Notes: a model not told the origin generated them from the letters alone. A stretch of 64,000 bases of DNA from Bidens hawaiensis (GCA_021521415.1 JAIQDT010004201.1:124001-188000), one strand, 5' to 3'. Positions 36,639-48,827 are shown, numbered from the stretch's first letter. Numbers and translations: made by a program.

Positions 36639-38023
36639 TGATGGGTGTCGAATCCAGCAAATAAAATAAACCAACTTAACACACTAAAAATAGTATAAGC
36701 GAAAGTAAGGTTCGTGTCCTCAAGGATACAGATTAACTAAAGTATACCAAAAATATTTCAGGTCCAGACACGATTGTTTTAAAAGGGGGGTTTTGATTTA
36801 AACTTGAAATTAACGAGAACAAATTTAGAAAAGAAAAGTGAATTCAAATATATAAAAACTAATTCCAACACTAAGGCAATTACTTGATTTAGTTCTAGCT
36901 TATGATCATTAACAATTATGGTGCAATGATTTTTAGTTAAATGGTTTGTATCAATACTAGACGTCACGCCGTTCGGACATCCACTCTATCTAATGTCTAA
37001 CCACACGTTGTTCGGTGATTAGAGCCAACCCGCTACTCCAATCTCACGCCGTTCGGATCTTGGTGTGCGGGTTGCGTGATAGAAGTATCGATTATAATCA
37101 AACACTCACGCCATTCGGAGGGTTTAACTAGATCATATGACTCTATAATAATTTTGGGTTCATAGACAAACTCAAAACATTATTTGTTCCTTTTATCAAA
37201 ACTTAAAATCTGATTAGGATTTTAAATCTTAATGAACTTTATTAGAAAAATTAATAAGTTGATCAGGTTTATTAACAATCTAATACATACCGGAATGGAA
37301 CCGGGTTAAAGATCAAGAATCACACAAACAAACCAATTAAAACAAATCACACAACTGTTTCACATGAGTTTCGAATTAAAATTAAAATACCATAGTGTTG
37401 AAACTAAAATTGATTTAGCCGGACATAGTTGCTAAACCAATCAACCAAAATCTGATAGAAAACATAAACTCACAAAACCAAAAAATAGTAATCTTCTTCT
37501 CTTCGCCCTCTGTGCTCTCTGCCGTCCAAAGAGATCCTCCTCATCTCTAATTGCTTTTTCTCTATTTATCTTCTTTCCATCCTTATCCATTAGTTTGAAC
37601 TTTTGATGTGATGGCCCATTTTTCTTAACAATATTCACGAGAGAATTGGCAGAACAAAAGTTTATTTCTAGTATTATTTCATTCTTTTTTTTAGCCTTTA
37701 GTCAAATTAACTTGGACACCTTATAGATAAAAATAATGGCTTGAGGCTTAGACTTGTCAATCAATAGCATCTCGTTAAATCATGTTCAGCATAACCGCAA
37801 CGCTCAAGGTCGTTCCTTTGATGATTAATCATCTCTCCAATCCCATAATCGCCTCTCGCAATCCCTCCCCACCTACATAATGACAAAAACGATCCAAAGT
37901 AGATTCCACTTCACAAAACAAATGTTTCACAAAATAATGTGATATATGTATAATAAATGCATTATATATGGCGAAAATTGAGTGTTTAAAGTGTTATAAA
38001 ACGTGCCGAAAATGCAACTAACA
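36639..38023 (-). repeat. 3' LTR of the Athila element
   Basis: On the plus strand it runs TGATGGGTGTCG..GCAACTAACA. Three TCACGCCGTTCGGA-type repeats lie at about 36964-37120. By eye it differs from the right LTR at about two dozen positions over 1.38 kb, so insertion is fairly recent. Confidence 0.92.
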
Positions 38024-38037
38024 AATCTCCCCAAGCT
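38024..38037 (-). other. Polypurine tract of the Athila element
   Basis: On the minus strand AGCTTGGGGAGATT directly abuts the 3' LTR start (TGTTAGTTGC), as required for plus-strand priming. Confidence 0.75.
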
Positions 38038-40037
38038 GAAACCTTTCCTTGCCCTCAAGGAAGTCAAGAATATAAATCTGGAATTAAAAAATGCTGGGGA
38101 TTTTTTTCTTTTATTTTTCTTTCGGACAAACATATGCAAATATTTATTTATTTATTTTTTAAACCCTTTTATGTACCAGAAAGATTTGTAATGAGATCAT
38201 AACTAGCATGTCATTTTTCATTCATTTGAGCCCAGGAAGTACCGACACATGTTATACGATTCTTAATATTATGTGTCCCTGAAAAAGTCTGATGCGGTTG
38301 GATCAGAATCGAAAAATTCAGTCTTAAAAACATATAGGTTAATTTTTAAAGCTTAGAAAAACGCAAAAACCGCGATCACCGATATTGTTGTCCACTTAAA
38401 CCCATGTTTTAATCTCTACCTGGACAAATATGATCCGACATTAACATTACTCAGTGGTTTACACAATTAAGACCCGCTTATTTTCAGCTTTCACCGGACC
38501 AGACCACCCCAACTTGACTTAAACCTCAAAATTAGCAAATTTAAAACTTTTGCTGCTCTATTTTTTAATGAATAGTTAAGACGATCAAGGGTATTGTTTA
38601 TCCACCTAAGCTTAAGCATCAAAGTCTACCAAGCAGCCATTAGATACGATTAAGGTTCAATTAATTAATAGCTAGTGTTCCCCACAACATGACATACCCC
38701 CGTTATCAAGCAATACACCGAACCATTACCATAGGTGAGTATGCAAAATTTCATCTGTAGGGATTACATGTGGCGTGTCCCTTGTGGTCCGTTTCTTAAT
38801 GGTAATGAGACGCGAGCAAGGGGACCCCGCATGGCTAACAGCGTGGATGATCAAGTCTGTAATGTATTTTTACTTTGTACTTTTTGTGATCATGTTTAAA
38901 GACTTATGTGGCAGAAAACTGCGAGTTTGCTCTTTTTTAGCTTTATTTTAAATATTCACAACCCCACTTAGGAATTGTGAATACCCAGATGAATAGTCGG
39001 CATACAGACCCATAGTCTCCGGACCCGGGGCATCCCATCAATACAAGATTTAAAGTTATAGAACCATACGCCAATGATGTGTAAAACACTAAAGCTAAAC
39101 AGTTTAAGATTTATATCACAGGCTACACGGCATACTCTAACGTTAAACCTACCCAAGCATCATATGATAACGTATTCAAATTTTAAAACTTTATAATATT
39201 TTCACTTTTCATACCAAGAATTGAGGCTTGAGTATGGCCTGACCTTTCATTACTTATCTTCCACGGACAAAACGTTTTACCCACAAGAGATTTCCGACCC
39301 ATTTAATCAAATTGCCCTTTTATTTTCAAGGCTGAGCCTACCGACACATCCCAAGTTAAGTGTGTTTTCTTTTATTTATCTCATATTATTAGTAATTTGA
39401 AAAACCAATTTTCGATAAATATCATCATCTCCCACTTTAAAGCAAAAAACTATATTCAAGGAACATTTTTAAAACATTTTTCATTTTTTTAAACAAATAT
39501 GGTACTAATGCAAATTATATACAACTTTAAATGCAATGCATGAAACGAAAATACCTTTTTAATCTCCCCAAGCTTTAAGATTTAGCATCGTCCTCGATGC
39601 TTGAAGTGAGGTGTGAAACGGAACTACTGAAGTGGCAGGAGCGGTCCGACTTGAAAAATATTTCTACAAACGAATAGCCGATGATGGCGAAATGGTTCAA
39701 ACCAATCCTTCGTCTCTACCCATGCTTCCACAATTTATCCAACAATAGTCACTTGGTCTCTAACCAAAATCATCAAATTGCCCAACTTCGAACATATAGA
39801 CTACAAACTCAACCAACAAACTTGATGCATATAGATTTTAATTTAGTTGACTTTTAGCAATTTGTGTAATATTGAATTTAACCAACAATTTCATAATTAA
39901 CTGTTTAGCAAACTGGTTAAAAACAAATAGTGACAGATAGGTTGGTTCTCAAATTAATCTTCAATCCTTAGGTAGGGGTGAAGGCGTTGACAAAAGGTTG
40001 GTCGGAGGTAACTCAGACGGGTGAGGGAGATAGAAAC
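38038..40037. other. Athila noncoding internal region
   Basis: No coding sequence recognised. A second CTCCCCAAGCTTTAAG (about 39562) resembles the polypurine tract. This region stands where pol would be expected in a complete element. Confidence 0.6.
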
Positions 40038-40395
40038 TGTCACACCCTCAAAATCCACTAACGGAGTTTTACCGTCAGAGGGTGTGAACTGGCAGGATCG
40101 GAATCATCAGTTATAATCAAACCATAAATTAAAGTTTCAAAACCATGAAAACGTTTACGAGTAATTTAAATGCGGAAGCGTAAAAACCTTTAATCAAAAG
40201 TTGCGTCACGCAGGACGACTTAAAACCAAAGATAATCGTTAAAAATAAGTTTGCAGAACAAAAGCGTTTTCAATCAATGCATGTTCCTAAACCGCGCGCC
40301 CGCCTCGGCTACCTGAGAATACCATACTAAAAGTGTCAACACAAGGTTGGTGAGTTCACAAGTTATATAAAATAAATCGTTTAGCGTTTGCGTTC

Positions 40396-40532
40396 AGCGT
40401 TTTACGTTAAGCGTTTTGCGTAACCACGTTACGGCGTTTTGCGTTAAGCGTTTTGCGTAACCACGTTACGGCGTTTTGCGTTAAGCGTTTTGCGTAACCA
40501 CGTTACGGCGTTTTGCGTTAAGCGTTTTGCGT
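40396..40532. repeat. 37-bp tandem repeat, nearly four units
   Basis: Unit GTTACGGCGTTTTGCGTTAA plus GCGTTTTGCGTAACCAC. Inside the unit, GCGTTTTGCGT repeats again. CpG-rich and located in the nested LTR downstream of its TATA. Confidence 0.9.
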
Positions 40533-41198
40533 TACCAGATAGTGTTATGTCAAATTATATATCGATAGGTAGCTAGTCTATACAACAAGTATTACTAAGT
40601 GTTCGACACCGAAGCTGACTCGTTTAGTAAGTGCCTTGTCACCAGGTCCTCCAGACCATGGTACGTGTTAGCCAAAATTACACCCGCTCGACCTCCAGTC
40701 GAGTTTAGCGTTGGGTGGGGTTTGTCAAACCCAGTAGTACTACTCAACAGTGACTCGCTATTCTAAATGTTAACCGGTTCGATGTGTAGGACTTCAAATA
40801 TTTCGTTTGCCACTTAGCATTTACAAGTGATATATAATTTATAACAAAATCTTAAATGCGTTGTGGAGTATGTTATCTCCCCCAAGTGAAAAGCGTTTGA
40901 AAACAGTTTAAAGAGGGGAAAGTGAAACTCACTGTTTGCGAAGAAATTCCCAAAATAAATCACCAAGATGCGCGTCACCGAAAAACTCTCTCTAACGTTC
41001 TAAAACAACAAAGAGATTTTTCTAAGTGTCGGAATATTATCGAGTCTCTAGACCCGGCACATAATACCTATGCACATTACATGTTTCGTGTTTCGTTCGT
41101 GAATCATGTGTGACTTTAACAAGTGTTTTTGTGACACATCACATGTGTAAGCAATCATATACGTGTCATGTATTCATAACGTACATTACTAGCAATTT

Positions 41199-41392
41199 TT
41201 CCCCGTAAGGGCATTTTGGTCAACAAATAACAATTAACTAGCCATTATTCCCCATAAGGGCATTTTGGTCAAATTATGACAATCAATTAGCAGTTATTCC
41301 CCGCAAGGGCATTTTAGTCAAAACACGACAATTATCTTGCAATCATTCCCCTCAAGGGCAATTTGGTCAAAACACGATAATAAATTAGCAAG
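41199..41392. repeat. About 57-bp tandem repeat, four units
   Basis: Each unit carries ATTCCCC.TAAGGGCATTTT plus GGTCAA followed by an AACAAT/ATTAGCAA spacer. Noncoding, inside the nested LTR. Confidence 0.85.
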
Positions 41393-42449
41393 TTTCATAT
41401 TTCATGCATTTTCACAAAACTCAGCAGCTAGTTTCACCGAGACAGAAATCCTACTAGAAAGATTGTACTACTTCACCGATCATAGCATGTAAATTAATTT
41501 ACCAAAAATCATCACAGAAGCACATATGTCTTAGATTTCCAGAACATATTTTATTACATTTTTATTCCTCATAGTTTTCTCACAATCATCAAATCATTAC
41601 AGCAAACTCATAACAGTTAGATTCATGCACAACAGAATGTTATTTGCAATTCCCGTTAAACGAAAAATCCAATAAATGCAAGACCACTTGGGTTTGGTTC
41701 CTAACTCAATGAGTCAACTTTCAGAAGTGGAACCAACCCAATTGGTCTCGTAGTTCATGAGATATAACATTTACAACATAACCTAACAGCAGGTCTAACA
41801 GCTCAGATTTGCACAATGTTTTTGTAAAATCATAAAAGTTAACTTCTACTTGTCCAAAAATTACAAACTTATACTTTATAGAAACTAGACTCAACCTAGT
41901 TTACTGCAGTACCCACAATCTCAACCAACTTTCACGTTTACACTTCGTTACAGTCACTTAAACATCGTATACACATTCTGTCCAGAATCTGTTTGCATCC
42001 AAACTCAACATAATAACAATCTATGAACTATCATGCATCCATATAACCCTCTAGACTCCATAAACACCATCCATGCACATCAATTTCACATTACATACAA
42101 GATTAGGGTTTGTGTTTGAACTCAAATCAAAGACACAACAATCACCATACAACAAGATTCAATCTAGTTATCAAATCATCATCCAAATAACAACAATCAT
42201 GTTAGCTATGTACATACTCAAAATCGGCAGCCTAGGGTTTGTGGTTAACCCAACAAACATCAAAATCAAGCAACAAGAATGTAAGGGATGATCAATTATA
42301 CCTTCCTAGCACCTAGTTCTTCAATCAAACACTTGATTTGATGGTTGAATGTGTGTATAGAGTGGACGGCAGCCAAGGGTTCACAAGGGAAGGAGGCCGA
42401 TCGGACTTGAGGTTAATAATAAGGAGTTAGGGTTAAGTTATTAAGGTTA

Positions 42450-42457
42450 TATTTATA
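42450..42457 (-). promoter_or_regulatory. TATA box of the nested LTR
   Basis: TATAAATA on the minus strand, 360 bp from the right end of the LTR, giving the usual U3 size. Confidence 0.55.
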
Positions 42458-43109
42458 GACATACAAGTTACACTCAAGTCCCTCCACTTCCAATTGTTGT
42501 TTTTCTAACTTAACTAACTTAGTTCTTGTTTCTTGTCTAGCATTACACACTATATAATCAAGTAACACATATGTTAACACATAATTATCCCATAATTATT
42601 ATGTTGACGTTTTTCGTTTATTCCTCAATCGTTTGCGTCAACTCGTTTGCGTTTCGGTGCAAATCCCGAAAGACTACACATGTAGTAAGTGTTAAGCGTC
42701 ATTTAAACCCTAGTTTAAATGTAATGAAGTGTGCGTTATAGATTCAATGATCTTTAAGTTTGAATTGACGGAGTTGAGTTAACGGAGTTAACCTGAAATT
42801 GACGATTGTCACAGAAACATACCTGATGGCGGCGATGGTTGGTGAGAGCAACGAGAGCGGCGGTACAAGGTAGCGGGAAAGTGGTGGGTGATTGAGGGTT
42901 GTGAGGGTAGTGCTTGGTGACGGAAGTGTAGGCGGTGGCGGCTAATGTGGGGTGGTCGGAATGGGTTATCGGAGATGAGGATAATGATTGTGTTGGTGGT
43001 GGATTGAAGGTATGAAGTTGTGGGTGTCTGTGTCGATGGGTTCGAGAAACAAAAAGAACCTTTATGTATATAAATTTATTTTTAGACCTTGATGCATTCT
43101 TGTCACAGA

Positions 43110-43230
43110 ACCTTTACCCGGCCGGGTAACATTTTTAACACGCCCGGGTCAACGGTATAAATAATTTATTAAATTTCTAACACGGCCGGGTCACTTTTGT
43201 AGAGAATTTTAACACGGCCGGGTCAACGTT
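43110..43230. repeat. Short GGCCGGGT direct repeats
   Basis: Four copies of AACACGGCCGGGT or close variants (about 43118, 43138, 43181, 43212) in the Athila spacer downstream of the protease. Function unknown. Confidence 0.6.
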
Positions 43231-43400
43231 CTGACCAAAACTACTTTCACACCACCGGGTTGAAAACTTTTTTTTTTATAAATTTTTTTATTAAAATTAA
43301 ACGAAAATAAAATAAAAAAAATACGAAACCACGGGTTGCCTCCCGCGAAGCGCCTTTCTTTATTGTCTTTGGCTAGACTTATTCCCCGTTAGATTTTTGT

Positions 43401-45884
43401 TTAATCGGGTGCCACCATAAACGGAAGAAGCCTTTTGCCAATATTCGGTAACTTTAGTTTTCGTGCTTTCGGCCTTTCTTTCTTCCGTTTATCAATTTCC
43501 GTCAATTCCTCCCCAAGCTTGAATTTTTCATTATGTTCCTTTGATGCAACTTCTTTTATACTTTTGTTTAACACTAATACCGAAACACCACTGTTAGACA
43601 ACTCAAAACATTTATCAATTAGTGGTTCAACGACATCTATATAATTCAAAGATGAGACATCACTTGGGTAACGTATAGCATCATCTATATTGAAATTTAC
43701 AACCTCCCCGTCAAATTCCATAGAAAGAGTGCCATTATAAACATCGATTTTAGTCTTTGAAGTTTTTAAAAATGGTCTACCAAGTAAAATCGAACTGGAA
43801 TTTGGTTTGTCATCATCTTCCATGTCTAGCACATAAAAATCAGCTGGAAATACTAGTTCATTCACTTGTACCAACACATCCTCTAATACACCTTTTGGGT
43901 ATACTAAGGATCGATCGGCCAATTGAATTGTCACCCCGGTCCTCTTTAACGGTCCCACATTAAGTGTTTTAAAAATTGAGTATGGTAGGACGTTAATAGA
44001 GGCTCCAAGGTCCAGCATAGCTCGAGGCAAAGTAATATTCCCCAATTTACAAGGAACGGTGAAAACACCTGGATCCTTGCACTTTGGGGGTAATCTCTTT
44101 TGTAACACTGCTGAAATATTTTCACTTACCTTGACTGTTTCAATACCTTTGAGATTTTTCTTTGATGTGCACAGTTGTTTTAGGAACTTTGCATACCGTG
44201 GAACTTGTTTAATGGCATCAAGGAGTGGAATGTTTACCTCTACCTTCCGGAACGTCTCCATGATTTCTTGTTCTTTCCGTTCTTTCCTTGTGCCTTGAAG
44301 TCTTTCAGGGAATGGAGGTGGAGGATAAAATTTTGCTTCACTTTTAACCGGCTTTGATGCTTCATCCTTATTATTATCCTTCTCTTCTATAACAACTTCT
44401 TCCTCACCACTTCTCAATTCTTCCTCGCCGCATTTCAAGGTAATGGCACAAACATTGTGTTTTGGGTTTTTCTCGGTTTGTGGGGGTAATTTACCTTGAG
44501 ATTCTATCTTGCTCACCGAGCTAGCAAGCTGAGCCATTTGTTGTTCCAAGTTTTTGATGATAGCTTCAGTTTTCTGTTGGAATGTGTGAGTGCTAGTGGC
44601 TAGGCTTTTAACAATGTCTTCCAAAGACATTCCCGAGCTACTCGCTTGTTGTTGTACGGGTGGTTGTTGTTGAGGTTGGAAGTTATGTTGTTGAATACGC
44701 ATTTGAAATGGAGGTTGTGACTGATATTGTGGATGTCTTTGCAAGTAGCTCATATTATAAGGATTTCCCCAATTCTGATTACCTCGAGGATGCTCATAAT
44801 GTCTTGAATTTTGTCCCGAGTAACCTCCCATTGCTTGTGCTTGCTCTACATCTTCCTGCAGTGTGGGGAACATATCCGTGGGATGCCCAAATTGTAGACA
44901 TATACCACAAGCTCGGGCTTGTGGTTCTGCACCTTTGCTTTTTAATTGCATGACGACTTTCGTTAGTTCAGCAAGTTGAGTTTCAATGCGAGGAGTGTTC
45001 ACCTCATTGACTCCTCGTGGTGTGTCATCATACCATCCGTCTTCTTGTGCCCAATGCTATCTTCCGCTATTGAGGTGATTAAGGCTCGGATCTTAGTTGG
45101 TGTTTTATCGAGTAGAGCTCCTCCACTAGAGGCATTTATTAAACGCCTCTCCATTGGTGCCAATCCTTCACAAAAGTATTGAAGGAGTTGATGCTCGGAT
45201 ATGCCATTATGGGGGCACCGTGCACATAATTTCTTGAACCTTTCCCAATACGTATGTAAAGCTTCCATTTTTTGCTTGTTTGATCGCGATAATTTCTTTA
45301 CGTAGGAGTGAGGCTTTAACTTCCGGAAAGTACTTATCTAGGAAAAGTCTTGCAAGATCATTCCAAGTGGTTACCGACCCCGGTGGTAGGTAATAGAGCC
45401 ACTCTTTTGCTGAGTCTTGGAGAGCAAAGGGGAATGCCCTTAGCTTGATTTGGTCTTCAGTAATGTTGTGTGGCTTCATGCCGGAACATACAACATGGAA
45501 CTCCTTGAGGAACTTATGAGGGTCCTCATTCTCTAGACCTCGGAAGGAAGGCAATAGGTGAATGAGACCGGATTTCAGCTCAAAGTTCTCCATAGCTGGG
45601 TAGTTGATACAAAGTGGTTGTTGGGTGACATCATGGGTGCCCCATTGTCTAAGGGTTTGTTCAGCTGCCATTGTGGTGGTTTGAGTAGGTGAGTTAGGTT
45701 CTGGGGTAGGTGATTGTGGTCGAGTTATTTGTAGTGATTCGGTGTTTGAGGGGCTTGGCAACTTCTTTCGGAGTTTTGCTTGCTTTCTTAGTTTCTTTGA
45801 TGTTTTCTCAATCTCTGGGTCAATCTCAAGCGGTGTACCTGCACGTAAAGATCTGGATGTACCTGAACGAAAAAAACTTGGCAT
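43401..45884 (-). pseudogene. Athila gag and aspartic protease, frameshifted
   Basis: Gag begins at the ATG at 45884 (MPSFFRSGTSRS), after the PBS. The capsid region shows HLLPSFRGLENEDPHKFLKE and KEWLYYLPPGSVTTWNDLAR. A slip at an A6 run (about 45270) moves the frame to YWERFKKLCARCPHNGI and EGLAPMERRLINASSGGALL. A second shift near 45000 leads to the 533-codon third frame. That frame holds a zinc knuckle CGICLQFGHPTDMFP, whose final Cys is replaced by Phe, a Gln-rich linker, and a retropepsin with the variant motif LDLGASINVLP (Leu-Asp-Leu-Gly, where D-S/T-G is usual) and LLGRPFL. It ends at 43401 without entering reverse transcriptase. Two frameshifts make it nonfunctional as read. Confidence 0.85.
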
Positions 45885-45906
45885 AAAACGGTTAAAATCG
45901 CCGTAT

Positions 45907-45923
45907 CCCCGGAAACGGCGCCA
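45907..45923 (-). other. Primer-binding site of the Athila element
   Basis: On the minus strand TGGCGCCGTTTCCGGGG, three bases after the 5' LTR. It matches the tRNA-Asp-type site known from Athila/Calypso elements except for one base (T for G in the middle). Confidence 0.85.
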
Positions 45924-45926
45924 ATT

Positions 45927-47309
45927 TGATGGGTGTCGAATCCAGCAAATAAAATAAACCAACTTAACACACTAAAAATAGTATAAGCGAAAGTAAGGTT
46001 CGTGTCCTCAAGGATACAGATTAACTAAATTATACCAAAAATATTTCAGGTCCAGACACGATTGTTTTAAAAGGGGGGTTTTGATTTAAACTTGAAATTA
46101 ACGAGAACAAATTTAGAAAAGAAAAGTGAATTCAAATATATAAAAACTAATTCCAACACTAAGGCAATTACTTGATTTAATTCTAGCTTATGATCATTAA
46201 CAATTATGGTGCAATGATTTTTAGTTAAATGGTTTGTATCAATACTAGACGTCACGCCGTTCGGACCCACTCTATCTAATGTCTAACCACACGTTGTTCG
46301 GTGATTAGAGCCAACCCGCTACTCCAATCTCACGCCGTTCGGATCTTGGTGTGCGGGTTGCATGATAGAAGTATCGATTATAATCAAACACTCACGCCGT
46401 TCGGAGTGTTTAACTAGATCATGTGACTCTATAATAATTTTGGGTTCATAGACAAACTCAAAACATTATTTGTTCCTTTTATCAAAACTTAAAATCTGAT
46501 TAGGATTTTAAATCTTAATGAACTTTATTAGAAAAATTAATAAGTTGATCAGATTTATTAACAATCTAATACATACCGGAATGGAACCGGGTTAAAGATC
46601 AAGAATCACACAAACAAACCAATTAAAACAAATCACACAACTGTTTCACATGAGTTTCGAATTAAAATCAAAATACCATAGTGTTGAAACTAAAATTGAT
46701 TTAGCCGGACATAGTTGCTAAACCAATCAACCAAAATCTAATAGAAAACATAAACTTACAAAACCAAAAAATAGTAATCTTCTTCTCTTCGCCCTCTGTG
46801 CTCTCTGCCGTCCAAAGAGATCCTCCTCATCTCTAATTGCCTATTCTTTATTTATCTTCTTTTCATCCTTATCCATTAGTTTGAACTTTTGATGGCATGG
46901 CCCATTTTTCTTAACAATATTCACGAGAGAATTGGCAGGAACAAAAGTTTATTTCTAGTATTATTTCATCCTTTTTTTAGCCTTTAGTCAAATTAACTTG
47001 GACACCTTATAGATAAAAATAATGGCTTGAGGCTTAGACTTGTCAATCAATAGCATCTCGTTAAATCATGTTCAGCATAACCGCAACGCTCAAGGTCGTT
47101 CCTTTGATGATTAATCATCTCTCCAATCCCATAATCGCCTCTCGCAATCTCTCCCCACCTACATAATGACAAAAACGATCCAAAGTAGATTCCACTCCAC
47201 AAAACAAATGTTTCACAAAATAATGTGATATATGTATAATAAATGCATTATATATGGCGAAAATTGAGTGTTTAAAGTGTTATAAAACGTGCCAAAAATG
47301 CAACTAACG
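45927..47309 (-). repeat. 5' LTR of the Athila element
   Basis: Partner of 36639-38023. On the minus strand the terminal base pair has mutated from TG to CG (AACTAACG on plus). Carries the same TCACGCCGTTCGGA repeats. Confidence 0.92.
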
Positions 47310-48004
47310 ACAGTGACGAAAATGAAAAAAAGACACAATTATAACTAAAAAAGACACAATAGATCGCAAAATATAACACAACGCTGAACAAAATATAACA
47401 CAATGTTGAGTAATACACAATATCAAGAAAAAAACACAATGTCAAGAAAAAAAGACGATCAATGATGAAAATAAACACAAAACACATTGATCCTTTTCAC
47501 TCACCATTGTGTCTTTTTTAAGAACGAGAAAGACGTTGGAAACATTTTGTGTTTTACTTTTTTCATTTTTTATTAAATTTCGAGTTATGATTTTTTTATT
47601 AATTTTTTAAAAAAAATTAAAGGTTTTTTGTGGCGGTACAAATCATTTTCATCATTCTTATTTTCGTTTCACCTCGTAGAATAACTTGATCCTTAGGCTA
47701 AGGGGTATGGGTCAATGATTAACCTCACTGGTCTAACGTGGCTGCCTAAGTGGCTCCCCTCACGCGAGGGGTCTCCCCGGAACACCGCCCCGCCCAAAAA
47801 TCGGTCATGCGTGACCTGACCGCACTTAGGATGGTCGGTAACGTCAGTGGTGATGGTGTGGGCCCTCTCTTAGCTGTTGGCAACGGTCCAAATTTTAAAA
47901 AATATATATATTTTTTAATTATATTTTAAAATCCATTTAAACCATTCTCAAACCATTCCTACATATTTTAACCAAAACCATATAATTTCAATCAAAAAAT
48001 CAAA
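47310..48004 (+). mobile_element. Harbinger element 5' region, second tandem unit
   Basis: Continues the unit that began at 36571 before the Athila insertion. It has AGACACAAT repeats, a probable transposon end TAAGGGGTATGGGTCAATGATTAACC from about 47699, a GC-rich stretch with the inverted pair CTCACGCGAG, then the leader of the transposase-like ORF. Confidence 0.65.
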
Positions 48005-48544
48005 ATGAATGATTCTTCTTCATCTTCATGCGACGAAACATATTTTTTTCTACATGCAATGGAGTTTACGATCGAACATATTTTATTTGGTGACGACCAA
48101 ACATCGCCTCGTCTCACAAGAAAAGCTCGGATGAATCGAGATCGTAAAGGTACGCACGACCGTTTGGTAGCCGACTACTTTGCCAAAAACGCAACTTACA
48201 CATGCGAAGATTTTAGGAGGCGCTTCCGAATGAGTAAACGTATATTTCAAAGAATAATCAACGATATAGTGAGAGCGGATCTATGGTTTGAGTTATGTTC
48301 GGACACGAGAAGGAGAATAGGTTTTACTTCACTACAAAAGGGCACTGCAACAATCCGGCATATGGCATACGCCACGACTTATGATGCTTTGGACGAGTAT
48401 CTTCAAATGTCCGAAAGAACAGTGTGGGTTAGTGTTTATAAGTTTACAAAAAATATTATTAAGTTATATAGCAAAAAATATTTGCGTAGCCCTACTTGGA
48501 ATGATATTCAAAAATTATATGAATGTCATTTGAAGAAACACTAA
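48005..48544 (+). pseudogene. PIF/Harbinger transposase N-terminal part, cut at 48541
   Basis: A 179-codon ORF starting MNDSSSSSCDETYFFL, with SPRLTRKARMNRDRKGTHDR, YFAKNATYTCEDFRRRFRMS, HMAYATTYDALDEYLQMSER and NDIQKLYECHLKKH. This is the N-terminal half of HARBI1/PIF-type nucleases, which guides DNA binding and partner contact. In the family the next residues are GFPGMLGS followed by the DDE catalytic core. Here a stop follows H immediately, because foreign DNA (AAGCGACCCCGGGC) begins at about 48541. The catalytic half is not in the window, so it is non-functional as a transposase. Confidence 0.8.
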
Positions 48545-48819
48545 GCGACCCCGGGCAGATTACGGATAATCTGGGGGTTAAATAGATGTTTCCCACGAGG
48601 GTTAGGTCCGGCAAGATGGTTATTCCTCTGATGACCTGCAAAACAGACACCGTGAGCTCGTCACTGAGAAGGGGGGGTACCTCCTTGTGACCACCCTCCG
48701 GCGTGAGAATCAGACTAGATTGCTCTTGAATATAAGTGTATATTAAGAGAAATGACTAGAGCAGATATCAGATAATATATGGAGATATAAGATAATGATA
48801 CCGTTCCAAGGTGTTGGAG

Positions 48820-48827
48820 TATTTATA
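48820..48827 (-). promoter_or_regulatory. Minus-strand TATA-like box
   Basis: TATAAATA reading leftwards, facing away from the plus-strand TATA at 50646. It might mark an antisense promoter or the U3 of a minus-oriented LTR. Confidence 0.35.

Larger units (their letters stand above)
40038..42813 (-). mobile_element. Solo LTR nested in the Athila element
   Basis: Runs from TGTCACACCC to GATTGTCACA with a perfect 5-bp target duplication GAAAC (40033-40037 and 42814-42818). A minus-strand TATAAATA box at 42450-42457 gives minus orientation, with a long transcribed part. No internal retroelement sequence or second LTR is present, so it was left by LTR-LTR recombination. It contains two tandem arrays (40396-40532 and 41199-41392). 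At 2.8 kb it is large for an LTR, in the range of some plant gypsy (Tekay-like) elements. The lineage is unproven. Confidence 0.8.
36639..47309 (-). mobile_element. Athila-type Ty3/gypsy retrotransposon, minus orientation
   Basis: A 10.7-kb element bounded by two near-identical LTRs (36639-38023 and 45927-47309). A perfect 5-bp target duplication ACAGT flanks it (36634-36638 and 47310-47314). The 5' side is on the right: PBS at 45907-45923, gag and protease leftward to 43401, polypurine tract next to the left LTR. Reverse transcriptase, RNase H and integrase are not found in the remaining internal DNA (38024-43400), which is noncoding plus one nested LTR. It is therefore a non-autonomous or internally deleted copy. 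It sits inside the second unit of the Harbinger tandem duplication. Confidence 0.92.

Noticed and set aside
40396..41392. CRISPR-like array
   Set aside because: The units are contiguous or degenerate tandem repeats, not repeats with unique spacers, and the context is a plant LTR.
43435..45182. Plus-strand ORFs inside the Athila gag-protease
   Set aside because: Antisense shadows of the minus-strand gag-protease frame.
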